A stretch of 64,000 nt of DNA from Mesorhizobium liriopis (GCF_024053505.1 NZ_JAMXQS010000004.1:372001-436000); one strand, 5' to 3'. Shown: positions 52,171 through 62,055, counted from the first letter of the stretch. The notes: generated by a model not told the origin, from the letters alone. Numbers and translations are program-made.

Positions 52171-53751
52171 TTAGAAGTCTGTCGGCGCGCCGCCTTCGGC
52201 AGTGCGCTTGGCAACGAAGGCGTCGAGTTCTTCGCGGATGGCAGGATCCATCGCCGGCTCCTCATAAGCCGCGAGGCGCTCTTTCCAAAGACGGTTCGCT
52301 CGCTCCAGAGCGGTCGGCGAGCCGGCTTCGGCCCAAGTCTCGAAGTTGCGCCAGTCCGAAATGATCGGCGAATAAAACGCGGTCTTGTAGCGCGCCTGCG
52401 TGTGTGGTGTGCCGAAGAAGTGCCCGCCGGGGCCGACATCACGGATCGCATCGATGGCAAGTGCGTCTTCGCTTAAATCAATCGGAGTGAGAAATTCGGC
52501 GACCATCTGGAGAAGGTCGATATCGACCATCATCTTCTCATAGGAGCAGCGCAAACCGCCTTCGAGCCAGCCGGCCGAATGCAGCATGAAGTTCGCGCCG
52601 CCCTGGATCGCGCCCCAGAGCGAAAAGACGCTTTCATAGGCCGCCTGCGCGTCCACCTGATTGGCGGCGCAGACATTCGAGGTGCGGTAGGGGATCTTGT
52701 AGCGACGCGCCAGTTGCCCGCCAAGCAGCTGCGCCTTTATATATTCCGGCGTGCCAAAGGCAGGCGCGCCGCTTTTCATATCGACGTTCGAAGTAAATCC
52801 GCCATAGCCCACCGGCGCTCCCTTGCGAACCATCTGTGTGAAGGCGATGCCGGCCAGTGCTTCGGCATTTTGCTGGACGACTGCGCCGGCGATCGTCACC
52901 GGTGCCATCGCGCCTGCCAAGGTGAACGGCGTGACGATGATCACCTGACCCATCGACGACATCTGGATGATGCCTTCCATCATCGGCACATCGAGCTTGA
53001 GTGGCGAATTGGTGTTGATGATCGAGTAAAGCGATGGCTCGTTCATCAGCTGCTCGCGCGAGATGCCGCGGGCGATGCGGGCGATCTCGATCGCATCCAC
53101 ATTGCGCTCGCGCCCGAGCGAATAGGCATGGAACACCTTGTCGGTGAGCGTCGCCAGATCGCGAATGCATTCGAGGTGACGGATCGAGGGATGGATGTCC
53201 GTTGGCTCCACTGGATAGCCGCCGGTCGCGTGGATGATGTTGTGAACCTGCGCGAGCTTCACGAAGTTGCGGAAGTCCTGCTGATTGCCCGAGCGCCGCC
53301 CGCGATCGAGGTCCGAGCAGTTGGGTGCCGAGCCCATTTGCGCGAAAATGAGGTTGTTGCCGCCGAAGCGCAGATTGTGCGCCGGGTTGCGTGCATGGAC
53401 CGTGAACTCGGATGGCGCATGCGCAATGAGTTCGAGCAACATGTCGCCGTCGAAGCGAACCCGTTCCGAGCCTTCCTGCACATCCGCGCCATGTGCCTTC
53501 ATGATGCGCCGCGCCTCGTCGTGCAGTACATCGACGCCGATCTCGTTGAGCACGCGAAGCGAGGCGAGGTGGATCGATTCGAGCTCGTCTTCGGACACGA
53601 TTCTCGTGTTGGCGTAAGGAATATGCAGTTGGCGAAACGGCGGCTGGTCGAAGGACGCGCCGCCGGAAACACGCTTACCCGCGCGCCCGCCGCGGCGGGA
53701 ACGTTCGGCCGAAGCACCCGCAGGCGGCTGATCGAGAAGAAGGTCGGACAT
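52171..53751 (-). CDS. MttB-family methyltransferase without pyrrolysine, copy 2
   Basis: A 526-residue MttB barrel, no internal amber codon. Blocks: SIHLASLRVLNEIGVDVLHDEA, ATGGYPVEPTDIHPSIRHLE, TPFTLAGAMAPVTIAGA, MLHSAGWLEGGLRCSYEKM, DAIRDVGPGGHFFGTPHTQ. Sequence differs widely from copy 1 outside these motifs, so substrate may differ. Residues about 15-32 (ERSRRGGRAGKRVSGG) are an Arg/Gly-rich extension before the fold. Operonic with the dimethylglycine dehydrogenase-type gene, which favours glycine betaine as substrate. Confidence 0.9.
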   Translation of the reverse strand: MSDLLLDQPPAGASAERSRRGGRAGKRVSGGASFDQPPFRQLHIPYANTRIVSEDELESIHLASLRVLNEIGVDVLHDEARRIMKAHGADVQEGSERVRFDGDMLLELIAHAPSEFTVHARNPAHNLRFGGNNLIFAQMGSAPNCSDLDRGRRSGNQQDFRNFVKLAQVHNIIHATGGYPVEPTDIHPSIRHLECIRDLATLTDKVFHAYSLGRERNVDAIEIARIARGISREQLMNEPSLYSIINTNSPLKLDVPMMEGIIQMSSMGQVIIVTPFTLAGAMAPVTIAGAVVQQNAEALAGIAFTQMVRKGAPVGYGGFTSNVDMKSGAPAFGTPEYIKAQLLGGQLARRYKIPYRTSNVCAANQVDAQAAYESVFSLWGAIQGGANFMLHSAGWLEGGLRCSYEKMMVDIDLLQMVAEFLTPIDLSEDALAIDAIRDVGPGGHFFGTPHTQARYKTAFYSPIISDWRNFETWAEAGSPTALERANRLWKERLAAYEEPAMDPAIREELDAFVAKRTAEGGAPTDF

Positions 53752-53865
53752 GCGGCTCGCAGCACTCTTGATTGAATGCCTATTTTGAACCGCAGGGCAG
53801 CCGTCTCATTGCGGCTTGGGCGACTGGAAGGGCAAGGTAAGCGACATCGCGCGATGCCACTCAGT

Positions 53866-54612
53866 TCATGCCTTGGCTGGCTCTTGAACAGCCGTCACGA
53901 GCCTGCCGATATGCGCCGCGAGATAGACAACGAAGGAACAGGCGATGGGGAAGAACATCTCATTCATCGCCGTGCTGACCAAGGCGGGGGCCGCCACCGG
54001 TTTGCCTGCCTGCTGCGCCATGAGCCATGTGACCCCGGTCATGGCCGCGCCGAACGGGATGCCGACGCTCGCGCCGCTGCCGAGATAGCGTCGTGCACGG
54101 TTCTCGGACCGCGCCGCGAGACGGGCGAGCAGCCAGCCGAGAATGCCATACTCGATGGCGCGCACCGCGCCGACGACCGTCAGCGATACGAGCACGGTCT
54201 GCGCGGGCGCACTGACGGCACCGGCTACGGCTTTCTGCACGCCTCGCGCGAGCCCAAGCGCCAGAGGGGCCGAGATCATGCCGATCAGACCGCCGATCGC
54301 CTCGCGCGCCTTGCCGATCGCGGTGCCGATGCCGATGCCCGCACAAACGAAAAAGGACCAAGTGACGCCTTGGGCGAAGTCGACGAGCACTTGGGCTGAA
54401 GAAGGCACCAGCCCGCCGACGAACTTGGTCACGAGAAGCAGGCTCTGCAGGGCGATGCCGACCAGGATGGAAGCCCAGGCGATCGTCGCCAGCCGCCGCA
54501 ACAGCGCGCGTGACTCGGGTGCTGGGGCTGACGCTGGGGCTGGGCCAGAATCCAGCACCGGCTGGACCTTGTCGATCGAAGGGGAAACAGGGTTCATCGC
54601 GCTCTGATTCAT
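53866..54612 (-). CDS. Polytopic membrane protein of unknown function
   Basis: A 248-residue protein with a Pro/Ala/Ser-rich N terminus of about 35 residues (PAPASAPAPES) and about six hydrophobic helices. ATG 54612 chosen since GAGGAG lies 7 bp upstream. No family recognised; helix GISAPLALGLARGVQKAV and the late VTWLMAQQAG segment give no clear match. 114 bp away from MttB-2 on the same strand. Confidence 0.6.
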   Translation of the reverse strand: MNQSAMNPVSPSIDKVQPVLDSGPAPASAPAPESRALLRRLATIAWASILVGIALQSLLLVTKFVGGLVPSSAQVLVDFAQGVTWSFFVCAGIGIGTAIGKAREAIGGLIGMISAPLALGLARGVQKAVAGAVSAPAQTVLVSLTVVGAVRAIEYGILGWLLARLAARSENRARRYLGSGASVGIPFGAAMTGVTWLMAQQAGKPVAAPALVSTAMNEMFFPIACSFVVYLAAHIGRLVTAVQEPAKA

Positions 54613-54773
54613 CACTCAACTCCTCACGCCGGCCGCTCATCGTGCGGGGCGTATGGTTTGCAGAGACAGGCTCGATATCGGCGCCGAGTGTAGCAGAAAT
54701 GTTGCGCCTGTTCACCGCCTCCGTTTCGAGCCTGTTGCAGATCGTCAGAACCGAACCGGCGAGCACCATTCTC

Positions 54774-55952
54774 ATGTCCCCATCCCATGAAGCAGCCCGC
54801 CCCAAGGCCGATCTCTCGGGACTGGCGGGCGTGACTGCCGGCATCTCGGTTTTTGCCGTGGCACAGGGGCTAAGCTATCCGCTCTTCACACTTTTGATGC
54901 AGAAGCAGGGAATGCCGCCGGCGCTGATCGGTCTGTCAGCTGCAATGACACCGCTTGGGCTGGTGGTTTCGGCCGCCTTCGTGCCGCCCGCCGTAAGGCT
55001 TTTGGGTGCGCGCAATTTGGCTGTCGCCTGCGCACTTATGGCCGCCCTTCTGTTTATCGGCATTGGCGCCTTGCAGACGCCGCTAGCATGGTTCGGCTTA
55101 CGCTTCCTCGTCGGCTTCGCAATCAATCCGCTCTACATCTTGAGCGAGGTCTGGGCGCTCGGGCTGGCGCCTGCGGCACAGCGTGGGCGGATCATGGGCA
55201 TTTTCACGGCGGTCGCGGGGGCAGGGTATGCCGCCGGCCCGCTGGCGCTCGCCATGGTCGGCAGCGATGGCTGGCCACCCTTTGTCGTGGGTATTGCCGG
55301 CTTCGTGCTTTGCGCGCTGATCCTGTTTCTCACGACTGGAAAGCTCGCGGCCTTCGAAGAGGAAACGGTCGAACAGGGGCGCGGCATCGGGCGGTTCTGG
55401 CGGCTTGCCCCGGCACTGCTCCTGGCCGTTATCATTTCCGCGGCCTGCCAGCAGAGCGCTTATTCGCTTCTACCCGTTTACGGCGCGGCCTTCGGCATCG
55501 GTGAAACGGTGCTGGCGCGGTTCGTGGCGATGCTATCGATCGGCAATGTGCTGCTGCAGATTCCGCTCGGGCTGCTTGCCGAGCGCTTCGGGGCGCGGCG
55601 GATGCTACTCGCCTGTGCAGGCGTGAATGCAGCGAGCGCGGCCCTGCTGCCTGTTTTCATCGAAACGCCATTCGTGTGGGTTCTGCTGGTCAGTCTCGGG
55701 GGCATCGGCTATGGCATTTATACGATGGCGCTGGTCGAACTCGGTGAACGCTTCTCGGGCTCAATGCTGGTGGCCGCCAACGCCGCCTTCGCGCTGATGT
55801 GGGGTTTGGGCGGCATCGTCGGCGCACCAAGTTCGGGACTTGCGATCCAACTGGTCGGCCCACACGGCATGCCGGCTGTGATCGCGACGCTGTCGGCAGC
55901 GCTCGTCGTCTTCGCGACCTACCGTACATTGCAGCGAAAAGCGGAAAGCTGA
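54774..55952 (+). CDS. MFS transporter
   Basis: A 392-residue major facilitator with about 12 helices. Motif-A-like ERFGARRMLLAC after helix 8 and VSAAFVPPAVRLLGARNLAVAC after helix 2 are seen; SEVWALGLAPAAQRGRIMGIF is the loop typical of the YcaD/sugar-efflux type MFS group. ATG 54774 gives a normal MFS N terminus; the longer open frame upstream is not membrane-like. Substrate unknown. Confidence 0.82.
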   Translation: MSPSHEAARPKADLSGLAGVTAGISVFAVAQGLSYPLFTLLMQKQGMPPALIGLSAAMTPLGLVVSAAFVPPAVRLLGARNLAVACALMAALLFIGIGALQTPLAWFGLRFLVGFAINPLYILSEVWALGLAPAAQRGRIMGIFTAVAGAGYAAGPLALAMVGSDGWPPFVVGIAGFVLCALILFLTTGKLAAFEEETVEQGRGIGRFWRLAPALLLAVIISAACQQSAYSLLPVYGAAFGIGETVLARFVAMLSIGNVLLQIPLGLLAERFGARRMLLACAGVNAASAALLPVFIETPFVWVLLVSLGGIGYGIYTMALVELGERFSGSMLVAANAAFALMWGLGGIVGAPSSGLAIQLVGPHGMPAVIATLSAALVVFATYRTLQRKAES

Positions 55953-55994
55953 ACCCAGCTTGCGGCGTTGCGATCGGCTGGCTAGGCTTTGCTG

Positions 55995-56117
55995 ATGGGA
56001 AGAAAGGCAGCATCAGCCAACTCCGCGTTTGCCGTGACGCCATCCGGGCGGACGCGGCACGCGGAGATGCTGCGCCTTTGCGCCCGTATCGGCTATTCGC
56101 CGCCAGACCCCTTTTGA
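55995..56117 (+). CDS. Possible 40-residue peptide gene
   Basis: Short frame starting ATG 55995 (MGRKAASANSAF) and ending in GYSPPDPF. Moderately protein-like codon use, no clear ribosome site, no homologue recognised. Could be a leader peptide or chance. Confidence 0.2.
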   Translation: MGRKAASANSAFAVTPSGRTRHAEMLRLCARIGYSPPDPF

Positions 56118-56168
56118 TCCGCCCCGGCGCAATTCTGCCGGATCGATTCAACAGGACCTTTCAACATC

Positions 56169-57545
56169 ATGACCTATCAGAATTTTTCGCTCGCGCAGTT
56201 GCAGGCGCTCGATGCCGCGCATCACCTACATCCCTTTACCGACCACAAGGACCTTCGGGGCGCGGGCTCCCGCATGATCGTGCGGGCCGATGGGCCTTAC
56301 GTCTATGACAGCGAGGGCCATCGCATTCTCGACGCCATGGCTGGCTTGTGGTGCGTGAACGTCGGCTATGGCCGCAAGGAACTCGCCGAGGCCGCCTACA
56401 AGCAGATGCTTGAGCTGCCTTACTACAATTCGTTCTTCCGCTGCTCGACGCCGACGCCGGTGCTGCTTGCGCAGAAGCTTGCCGAGATCGCGCCGAAAAG
56501 CGTCAACCAAGTTTTCTACGGCTCGTCGGGTTCTGAAGCCAATGATACGGCCCTGCGCCTGATACGCCAATTCTGGGTGCTTGAAGGTAAGCCCGAGAAG
56601 AATCGCGTGATCTCGCGCAAGATGGCCTATCACGGCTCGACCATCGCCGGCACATCGCTGGGCGGCATGAGCGGGATGCACGACCAGCTTCACGGTGCTG
56701 TGCCCAACATCGTCCATGTGATGGCGCCCTATGCCTTCGAGAATGCCGAACCGGGTGAAAGCGAGGAGGCCTTCGGCTTGCGCGCGGCAAAGGCCGTCGA
56801 GGATGCCATCCTGGAAGCGGGGGCCGACAAGGTCGCCGCCTTTATCGGCGAGCCGATCATGGGGGCGGGCGGCGTGAAGATCCCGCCTCGCAACTACTGG
56901 GCGGAAATCCAGCGCATCTGTCGCAAGCATGACGTGCTCTTGATGATCGACGAGGTGATCACCGGCTATGGCCGAACCGGCGAGTGGTTCGCGAGCCAAG
57001 CCTATGGCATCGAGCCGGATACGATCACGACCGCCAAGGCGCTGACCTCAGGCTATCAGCCGCTTTCGGCGCTACTGGTCGGCGACCGCGTGGCCGAGAC
57101 GCTGACCGAAAAGGGTGGCGAATTCTATCATGGCTACACCTATTCAGGGCATCCCGTGGCTTGTGCTGTGGCGCTCGCCAATCTCGACATCATCGAGAAG
57201 GAAGGGCTGATCGACCGTGTGCGTGAGGACACCGGACCTTATCTCGCAAAGGTTCTGCAAGAGGCGCTGGGGGATCACCCGCTGGTCGGCGAAGTACGCA
57301 GCTTCGGCCTGATGGGTGCCATCGAGATCGTGGCCGATAAGGCATCGCGACAGCGTTTCGAACCCTCGGGGCACGCGGCGGTCGTCGTGCGCGACCATGC
57401 GGTGGTGAGCGGGCTGATGATGCGTGCGACGGGTGACACGATGATCATGTCTCCGCCGCTGATCTGGACGCGCGAAACGATCGATACGGCGATGGAGATG
57501 ATCAGGACGGCGCTCGACAAGGCCGCCCAAGATTTGCTGAAGTAA
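56169..57545 (+). CDS. Class III aminotransferase, omega-amino acid:pyruvate type
   Basis: A 458-residue PLP enzyme. GSSGSEANDTALRLIRQFW is the phosphate pocket, MIDEVITGYGRTGEWF has the PLP Asp, TTAKALTSGYQPLSA the PLP lysine; AGLWCVNVGYGRKELAEAA and ELPYYNSFFRC are the substrate-cleft blocks of beta-alanine/putrescine/taurine:pyruvate aminotransferases. Monocistronic, with a strong terminator behind. Could supply or drain amines adjacent to the Opp/Dpp-type importer. Confidence 0.87.
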   Translation: MTYQNFSLAQLQALDAAHHLHPFTDHKDLRGAGSRMIVRADGPYVYDSEGHRILDAMAGLWCVNVGYGRKELAEAAYKQMLELPYYNSFFRCSTPTPVLLAQKLAEIAPKSVNQVFYGSSGSEANDTALRLIRQFWVLEGKPEKNRVISRKMAYHGSTIAGTSLGGMSGMHDQLHGAVPNIVHVMAPYAFENAEPGESEEAFGLRAAKAVEDAILEAGADKVAAFIGEPIMGAGGVKIPPRNYWAEIQRICRKHDVLLMIDEVITGYGRTGEWFASQAYGIEPDTITTAKALTSGYQPLSALLVGDRVAETLTEKGGEFYHGYTYSGHPVACAVALANLDIIEKEGLIDRVREDTGPYLAKVLQEALGDHPLVGEVRSFGLMGAIEIVADKASRQRFEPSGHAAVVVRDHAVVSGLMMRATGDTMIMSPPLIWTRETIDTAMEMIRTALDKAAQDLLK

Positions 57546-57563
57546 TTTACTTCACGCAGCAAG

Positions 57564-57597
57564 AGCCGCTCTCGCAACGTGGTGCGAGAGCGGCTTT
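57564..57597 (+). terminator. Rho-independent terminator of the aminotransferase gene
   Basis: AGCCGCTCTCGCA / TGCGAGAGCGGCT, 13-bp perfect stem, followed by TTTCG, 18 bp after the stop. Confidence 0.8.
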
Positions 57598-57815
57598 CGC
57601 CATTGATACGCATGGCCTTCGCAACGCGGGAAACCACCGGCGAAGATTACGGCCCCGGTACGCAATACCTGATCCGGAGCAAGAGGCGGCTGCGAACGAC
57701 CGCCTTGTGTTTTCTTCTACAGCGCTATCCTTACCGCGTGGTTACGGAGAGGTTATCGAAAGATAAAAGTCGAGATTTTTCGGTTACCCAAGGTAAGGCT
57801 CTTGTCGCTCGGTGC

Positions 57816-58601
57816 TTAAGAGCCGATCCATTCCCAGAGCGGGCTCTCCGCCGCAAACAGCGTGCGTGCTGCCAATGCGAGGCTGACAAGGACGAGCAGG
57901 GGACGGATGACCTTGGCACCCCCGCGCACAGCGAAATGAGCCCCGAGCTGTGCACCGACAAATTGTGCCACGCCCATGGCCAGACCGATTTTCCAGGAAA
58001 CCAGACCCATGCCCGCGAAAAGGATGAGGCTGCCGAAATTCGATGCGAAGTTGAGGAACTTCGTGTGTGCGGTCGCCTTCAACATGCCAAAGCCGGCGAG
58101 CGAAACGAAGGCCAACATGAAAAAGGAGCCGGTGCCGGGGCCGAACATGCCGTCATAGAAGCCGATGCTGGTTGCGATGAGCAGAGCGAAGGCCGCAGGT
58201 GAAAGGCGGCGCACGCGGTCCACGTCACTTAGATCGCGCTTGAGCACGAAGTACACGGCGATCGCGACCAGCATGACCGGCAGGAAGACCTTCAGAACAT
58301 CAGCGGGAAGCACCGTTGCGAGTAGCGCGCCACCGACGCTCCCGGCGCAGGCGAGAAGCGCGGACGGCCATTGCTCGAGCGGTTTCACCTGACCGCGCAT
58401 GGCATAGGCGATAGTGGCCGAGGCCGAGCCGAAGATGCCCTGGAGCTTGTTGGTGCCGAGCGCTTGGACGGGCGGCAGACCGGCGACAAGCAGCGCGGGA
58501 ACCGTGATCAAGCCCCCGCCGCCGGCCACCGCATCGATGAAACCCGCACCAAGGGCGGCGATGGCAAGCAGGATGATTGTCTCAAGGGACGGATCGAACA
58601 T
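57816..58601 (-). CDS. TSUP (TauE/SafE)-family membrane transporter
   Basis: A 261-residue transporter with about eight helices. ALGAGFIDAVAGGGGLITVPALLVAGLPPVQALGTNK and GFYDGMFGPGTGSFFMLAF are the two Gly-rich repeats that define the family. TSUP proteins move sulfonates or organic sulfur compounds, or act as exporters. Nearby taurine-type aminotransferase is compatible with this but convergent and separately terminated. Confidence 0.88.
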   Translation of the reverse strand: MFDPSLETIILLAIAALGAGFIDAVAGGGGLITVPALLVAGLPPVQALGTNKLQGIFGSASATIAYAMRGQVKPLEQWPSALLACAGSVGGALLATVLPADVLKVFLPVMLVAIAVYFVLKRDLSDVDRVRRLSPAAFALLIATSIGFYDGMFGPGTGSFFMLAFVSLAGFGMLKATAHTKFLNFASNFGSLILFAGMGLVSWKIGLAMGVAQFVGAQLGAHFAVRGGAKVIRPLLVLVSLALAARTLFAAESPLWEWIGS

Positions 58602-58676
58602 GGAAGGCTCCGGAGATCGAGCCGGCTTCCATCATGCTCTGGACGGCAGCGCAAGCGGAGGGTGCTGGTCCGGTTT

Positions 58677-60281
58677 CTATATCGCGCTGTGTTGCGCCAG
58701 AGTCCTGCCCAAGTCCGGTGTCGCCGCGACAAGCGCCTTGGCCGGTTCGGTCTGCGGGCGGTCGAAAACATTGCTCGGTGGGCCGCGCTCGACGATGTGG
58801 CCATTGTCCATAACGAGCACCTCGTCAGCGACGGCACGCGCGACCTGCAGGTCGTGTGTGATGAAGAGATAGGCGACGCCGAGCCGTGCGTTGAGGTCGG
58901 CGAAGAGCTCGAGGATGCGGGCGCGAATCGAGACATCGAGCGCTGATACGGGCTCATCGGCGATGATCAGCTTGGGGCGCAGGATGATCGCACGTGCAAT
59001 CGCCAATCGCTGGCGCTGGCCACCGGAGAATTCGTGCGGGTAGCGCGACAGGCTCTCGGCAGACAAGCCGACCTGCGCCAATGCCTCGGCGACGCGTTCG
59101 TGACGTTCGGCTTTTCCAAGTCGCTGTGGAAGAAGGTGGAGCGGCTCCGCAACGAGCTTCTCGACGGTCTGGCGCGGGTCGAACGAGCCGTAGGGGTCCT
59201 GAAACACAACCTGCATGGCCCGGCGTGCTTCGTTCAAACCTTGCCTATCTTCAAGGTGGAGAGGTTTTCCCTCGAAGAGGATCTCGCCGCTTGTCGGCCT
59301 GTCGAGACCGAGAATCATGCGCGCGAGCGTGGACTTGCCGCAGCCTGAGCGGCCGACGAGCGCGACGGACTGGCCAGGTTCGATGGACAGGCTTGCCGAA
59401 TCGACCGCGCGAAACGGCTGGCGCGGGGTAAGCCAGGATGTCCTCCGTTCGACGTAATCGCGCGTGAGATTTCGCGTTTCGAGAAGCGGAGAGAGCGCGG
59501 CTTCATGCCGACGGGGGCGTGCTGGCAGGCGGGACGACGCTCGTGTGAGTTCAAGCGTGTAGGGATGAGCCGGTGTTCTCAGCGTGTCGATCGTTTTGCC
59601 ATGTTCGACCACGGCCCCGTCTTTCAGGACGACGATTTCGTCCGCACGGTCGGCGACAACGGCGAGGTCATGGGAAATCAGGAGGAGGCCCATTCCGCGC
59701 TCCGAGGCCAAATTCTGCAGCAGATCGAGAATTTGCTTCTGGATCACCACATCGAGCGCGCTGGTGGGCTCGTCTGCGATCAGGAGCTCGGGTTCGGCCG
59801 CGCACGCGATAGCGATGTCCACGCGCTGGCGTTGGCCACCGGAAAGCTCGTGCGGATAACGGTGAAGCATGCCGGGCAGACCGACGCGGTCGAGCATTCC
59901 GGCGGCGCGGTCCTGTGCTTCGCGGAAGGTACTGCGAAGGTGGATACGAATGCCCTCGGCAATCTGCTCGCCAATCGTCTTTACCGGATTCAGCGCCGTC
60001 ATCGGCTCCTGAAACACCATGCCGACCCTGCCGCCGCGCAAGGTACACATCTGACGCTCGGTGGCATGCATCAGGTCGATGCCGCTGAGCGTGATCGTGC
60101 CGCTTGCCGCGGCATTGCGCGGCAAGAGGCGCATCACGGAAAGGGCGGTCATCGACTTGCCCGAGCCCGACTCGCCGACGAGCGCAACCGTCCGGCCGGA
60201 CTCAACAGACAGGTCGATACCGCGAAGGATCGGCTTGCCATCGATCGTGACCGAGAGGTTCTGAAGTGCGAGCAGACTCAT
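58677..60281 (-). CDS. Opp/Dpp-type ABC transporter ATPase, two fused nucleotide-binding domains
   Basis: A 534-residue protein joining two peptide/nickel-type ATPase domains (DppD + DppF equivalent, like GsiA). Domain 1: Walker A GESGSGKSM near residue 36, LSGGQRQRVDIAIA, Walker B LLIADEPTSALD. Domain 2: GRSGCGKSTLA, FSGGQRQRLAIARA, LIIADEPVSALD. ATG 60281 overlaps the permease stop by 4 bp. Last gene of the operon. Confidence 0.92.
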   Translation of the reverse strand: MSLLALQNLSVTIDGKPILRGIDLSVESGRTVALVGESGSGKSMTALSVMRLLPRNAAASGTITLSGIDLMHATERQMCTLRGGRVGMVFQEPMTALNPVKTIGEQIAEGIRIHLRSTFREAQDRAAGMLDRVGLPGMLHRYPHELSGGQRQRVDIAIACAAEPELLIADEPTSALDVVIQKQILDLLQNLASERGMGLLLISHDLAVVADRADEIVVLKDGAVVEHGKTIDTLRTPAHPYTLELTRASSRLPARPRRHEAALSPLLETRNLTRDYVERRTSWLTPRQPFRAVDSASLSIEPGQSVALVGRSGCGKSTLARMILGLDRPTSGEILFEGKPLHLEDRQGLNEARRAMQVVFQDPYGSFDPRQTVEKLVAEPLHLLPQRLGKAERHERVAEALAQVGLSAESLSRYPHEFSGGQRQRLAIARAIILRPKLIIADEPVSALDVSIRARILELFADLNARLGVAYLFITHDLQVARAVADEVLVMDNGHIVERGPPSNVFDRPQTEPAKALVAATPDLGRTLAQHSAI

Positions 60282-61114
60282 GCACGTCGCCGGCGCGGGT
60301 CGAGCGCGTCGTTGAGACCATCGCCGAGAAGATTGAGCCCAAGCACCGTGAGGGCGATGGCGGTGCCGGGAAAGATCGCCATCCATGGCGCAACCGCCAT
60401 GCGCGTTTGCGCGTCGAACAGCATCCGGCCCCATGAGGGCAAAGGCGGCTGCGCGCCGAGGCCCAGATAGGAAAGGGCTGCCTCGGCGAGGATCGCGAGT
60501 GCGAACTGGATCGAGAGCTGGACGAGGATCAGGCTGAAGATGTTGGGCAGCACGTGCTCAAGCGAGATGCGCGCCAAACCTTTGCCCGCCGCGCGTGCTG
60601 CGAGAATGAACTCACGCGGCCAGATCGAAAGAGCTCCGGCACGCGCCACACGCGCGAAGACGGGGATGTTGAAGATGCCGATGGCGATGATGGCGTTGAC
60701 CGCGCCGGGGCCTAAGATGGCCGTGATCATGATGGCCGAAAGGAGAGCGGGAAAGGCGAAGACGAGATCGCTTCCGCGCGCGATCACCTCGTCCACCCAT
60801 CCCCCTTTCGCAGCCGCCCAGAGGCCGAGCGGCACGCCGAGCCCGGCACCGATGCCGACCGCGACAAGCGCCACCGCGATCGAGTTGCGTGCCCCGACCA
60901 TCACCATGGAGAGGATATCACGCCCGAGATGATCGGTGCCGAAAAGGTGGGCGAGAGAGGGTGCTTGCGTGCGGTCGGCCACGACGAGCTTTGTCACGTC
61001 GTAGGGTGTCCAGAGGAAGGATAGCAGGGCGGTCGCGAGCATGATCGACGTGATCGCGAAACCGATCGTGAGCGAGCGGTTGAGTTCTAGCCGAGCGAGG
61101 GCCGAAGCGCTCAT
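60278..61114 (-). CDS. ABC transporter permease, DppC-type
   Basis: A 278-residue permease with about six helices. GTDHLGRDILSMVMVGARNS at its N-terminal third and the EAA loop EFILAARAAGKGLARISLEHVLPN are classic for DppC/OppC. ATG 61114 overlaps the upstream permease stop (ATGA). A longer open frame upstream to 61855 is the antiphase shadow of the other permease gene. Confidence 0.92.
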   Translation of the reverse strand: MSASALARLELNRSLTIGFAITSIMLATALLSFLWTPYDVTKLVVADRTQAPSLAHLFGTDHLGRDILSMVMVGARNSIAVALVAVGIGAGLGVPLGLWAAAKGGWVDEVIARGSDLVFAFPALLSAIMITAILGPGAVNAIIAIGIFNIPVFARVARAGALSIWPREFILAARAAGKGLARISLEHVLPNIFSLILVQLSIQFALAILAEAALSYLGLGAQPPLPSWGRMLFDAQTRMAVAPWMAIFPGTAIALTVLGLNLLGDGLNDALDPRRRRA

Positions 61115-62055
61115 GCCACGCGCTGTCGCGGGTCGATCAGTGCGTAGGAAAGATCGACCAAGAGGTTGATGAGGATGACGCTCGCCACCAGCAGCATCAC
61201 GACGCTTTCGACAACGATCAGGTCGCGTTGCGTGATGGCCTGGAAGATGAGCCGCCCAAGACCGGGCAGGTAGAAGACATTTTCTACAACTACCGTACCG
61301 GCGAGAAGAAACGCGAACTGCAGGCCCATGATGGTGGCGACTGGGATCATCGCATTGCGCAAGGCATGGCGCCATAACACGCTGGAACGAGAGACGCCTT
61401 TGGCACGAGCAGTCCGGATGTAGTCCTGATCGAGCGCATCGATGAGCGCGGCCCGCGTAACGCGCGCAAGGATTGCGGCTTGAGGCAGGGCGAGCGCAAG
61501 CGTCGGCAGGATGAGTGCCTTCATTGCCGGCCAAACACCCGCGCCCCAGCCGGGGAAGCCGCCGGCAGGCACCCAGCGCAGCCAGACGGCGAACAGATAG
61601 ACCAGCAGCAAGGCAAACCAGAAGTTCGGAATAGCGACGCCGACCTGTGCCAGTCCCATGCTCAACGTGTCTCCGGTTGCGCCCCGACGCGACGCCGCGA
61701 AGATCCCGACCGGAATCGCGATCAGCGTCGAAAGCGTCAACGAAGCGAGCGCCAACGGCAGAGAGACGGAAAGGCGTTCGAGAACGAGAGCTGAAACCGG
61801 CACGGAATAGGTATAGGAGCGACCAAGGTCGAAGCTCAGCAAACCGCTGGTCCAAGCGAGATAACGCGTGAGCAGGGGTTGCTCGAGACCCATCTGTTCG
61901 CGAAGCGCGGCAAGTGCTTCCGGGGACGCGTTCATGCCGAGCATCAGCCTTGCGGGGTCGCCCGGCAGGACCTCCAGAACCGCGAAGACCACGAGCGAAG
62001 CGAGAAGCAGCGTGAGAAGGGCGACGAGCAGGCGTCTGGCGAGGAAGGCTCCCAC
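61111..62055 (-). CDS. ABC transporter permease, DppB-type
   Basis: A 314-residue permease: LLVALLTLLLASLVVFAVLEVLPGDPA at the N terminus, RYLAWTSGLLSFDLGRSY and the EAA loop YIRTARAKGVSRSSVLWRHALRN are DppB/OppB hallmarks. Six helices predicted. 16 bp after the binding-protein gene, overlapping the next by 4 bp. Confidence 0.92.
   Translation of the reverse strand: MGAFLARRLLVALLTLLLASLVVFAVLEVLPGDPARLMLGMNASPEALAALREQMGLEQPLLTRYLAWTSGLLSFDLGRSYTYSVPVSALVLERLSVSLPLALASLTLSTLIAIPVGIFAASRRGATGDTLSMGLAQVGVAIPNFWFALLLVYLFAVWLRWVPAGGFPGWGAGVWPAMKALILPTLALALPQAAILARVTRAALIDALDQDYIRTARAKGVSRSSVLWRHALRNAMIPVATIMGLQFAFLLAGTVVVENVFYLPGLGRLIFQAITQRDLIVVESVVMLLVASVILINLLVDLSYALIDPRQRVA

Noticed and set aside
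49849-52476. An 875-codon open frame on the plus strand
   Set aside because: Antisense to the second flavoprotein and the end of MttB-2; no recognisable motif, shadow of strong codon bias.
40445-53751. Pyrrolysine use in MttB-family genes
   Set aside because: Neither MttB gene has an in-frame TAG, and no pyl genes are present, so both belong to the non-Pyl group.
60278-61855. A 525-residue DppC-type permease
   Set aside because: The upstream part is antiphase to the DppB-type permease gene; the ATG at 61114 with ATGA overlap gives a normal DppC.
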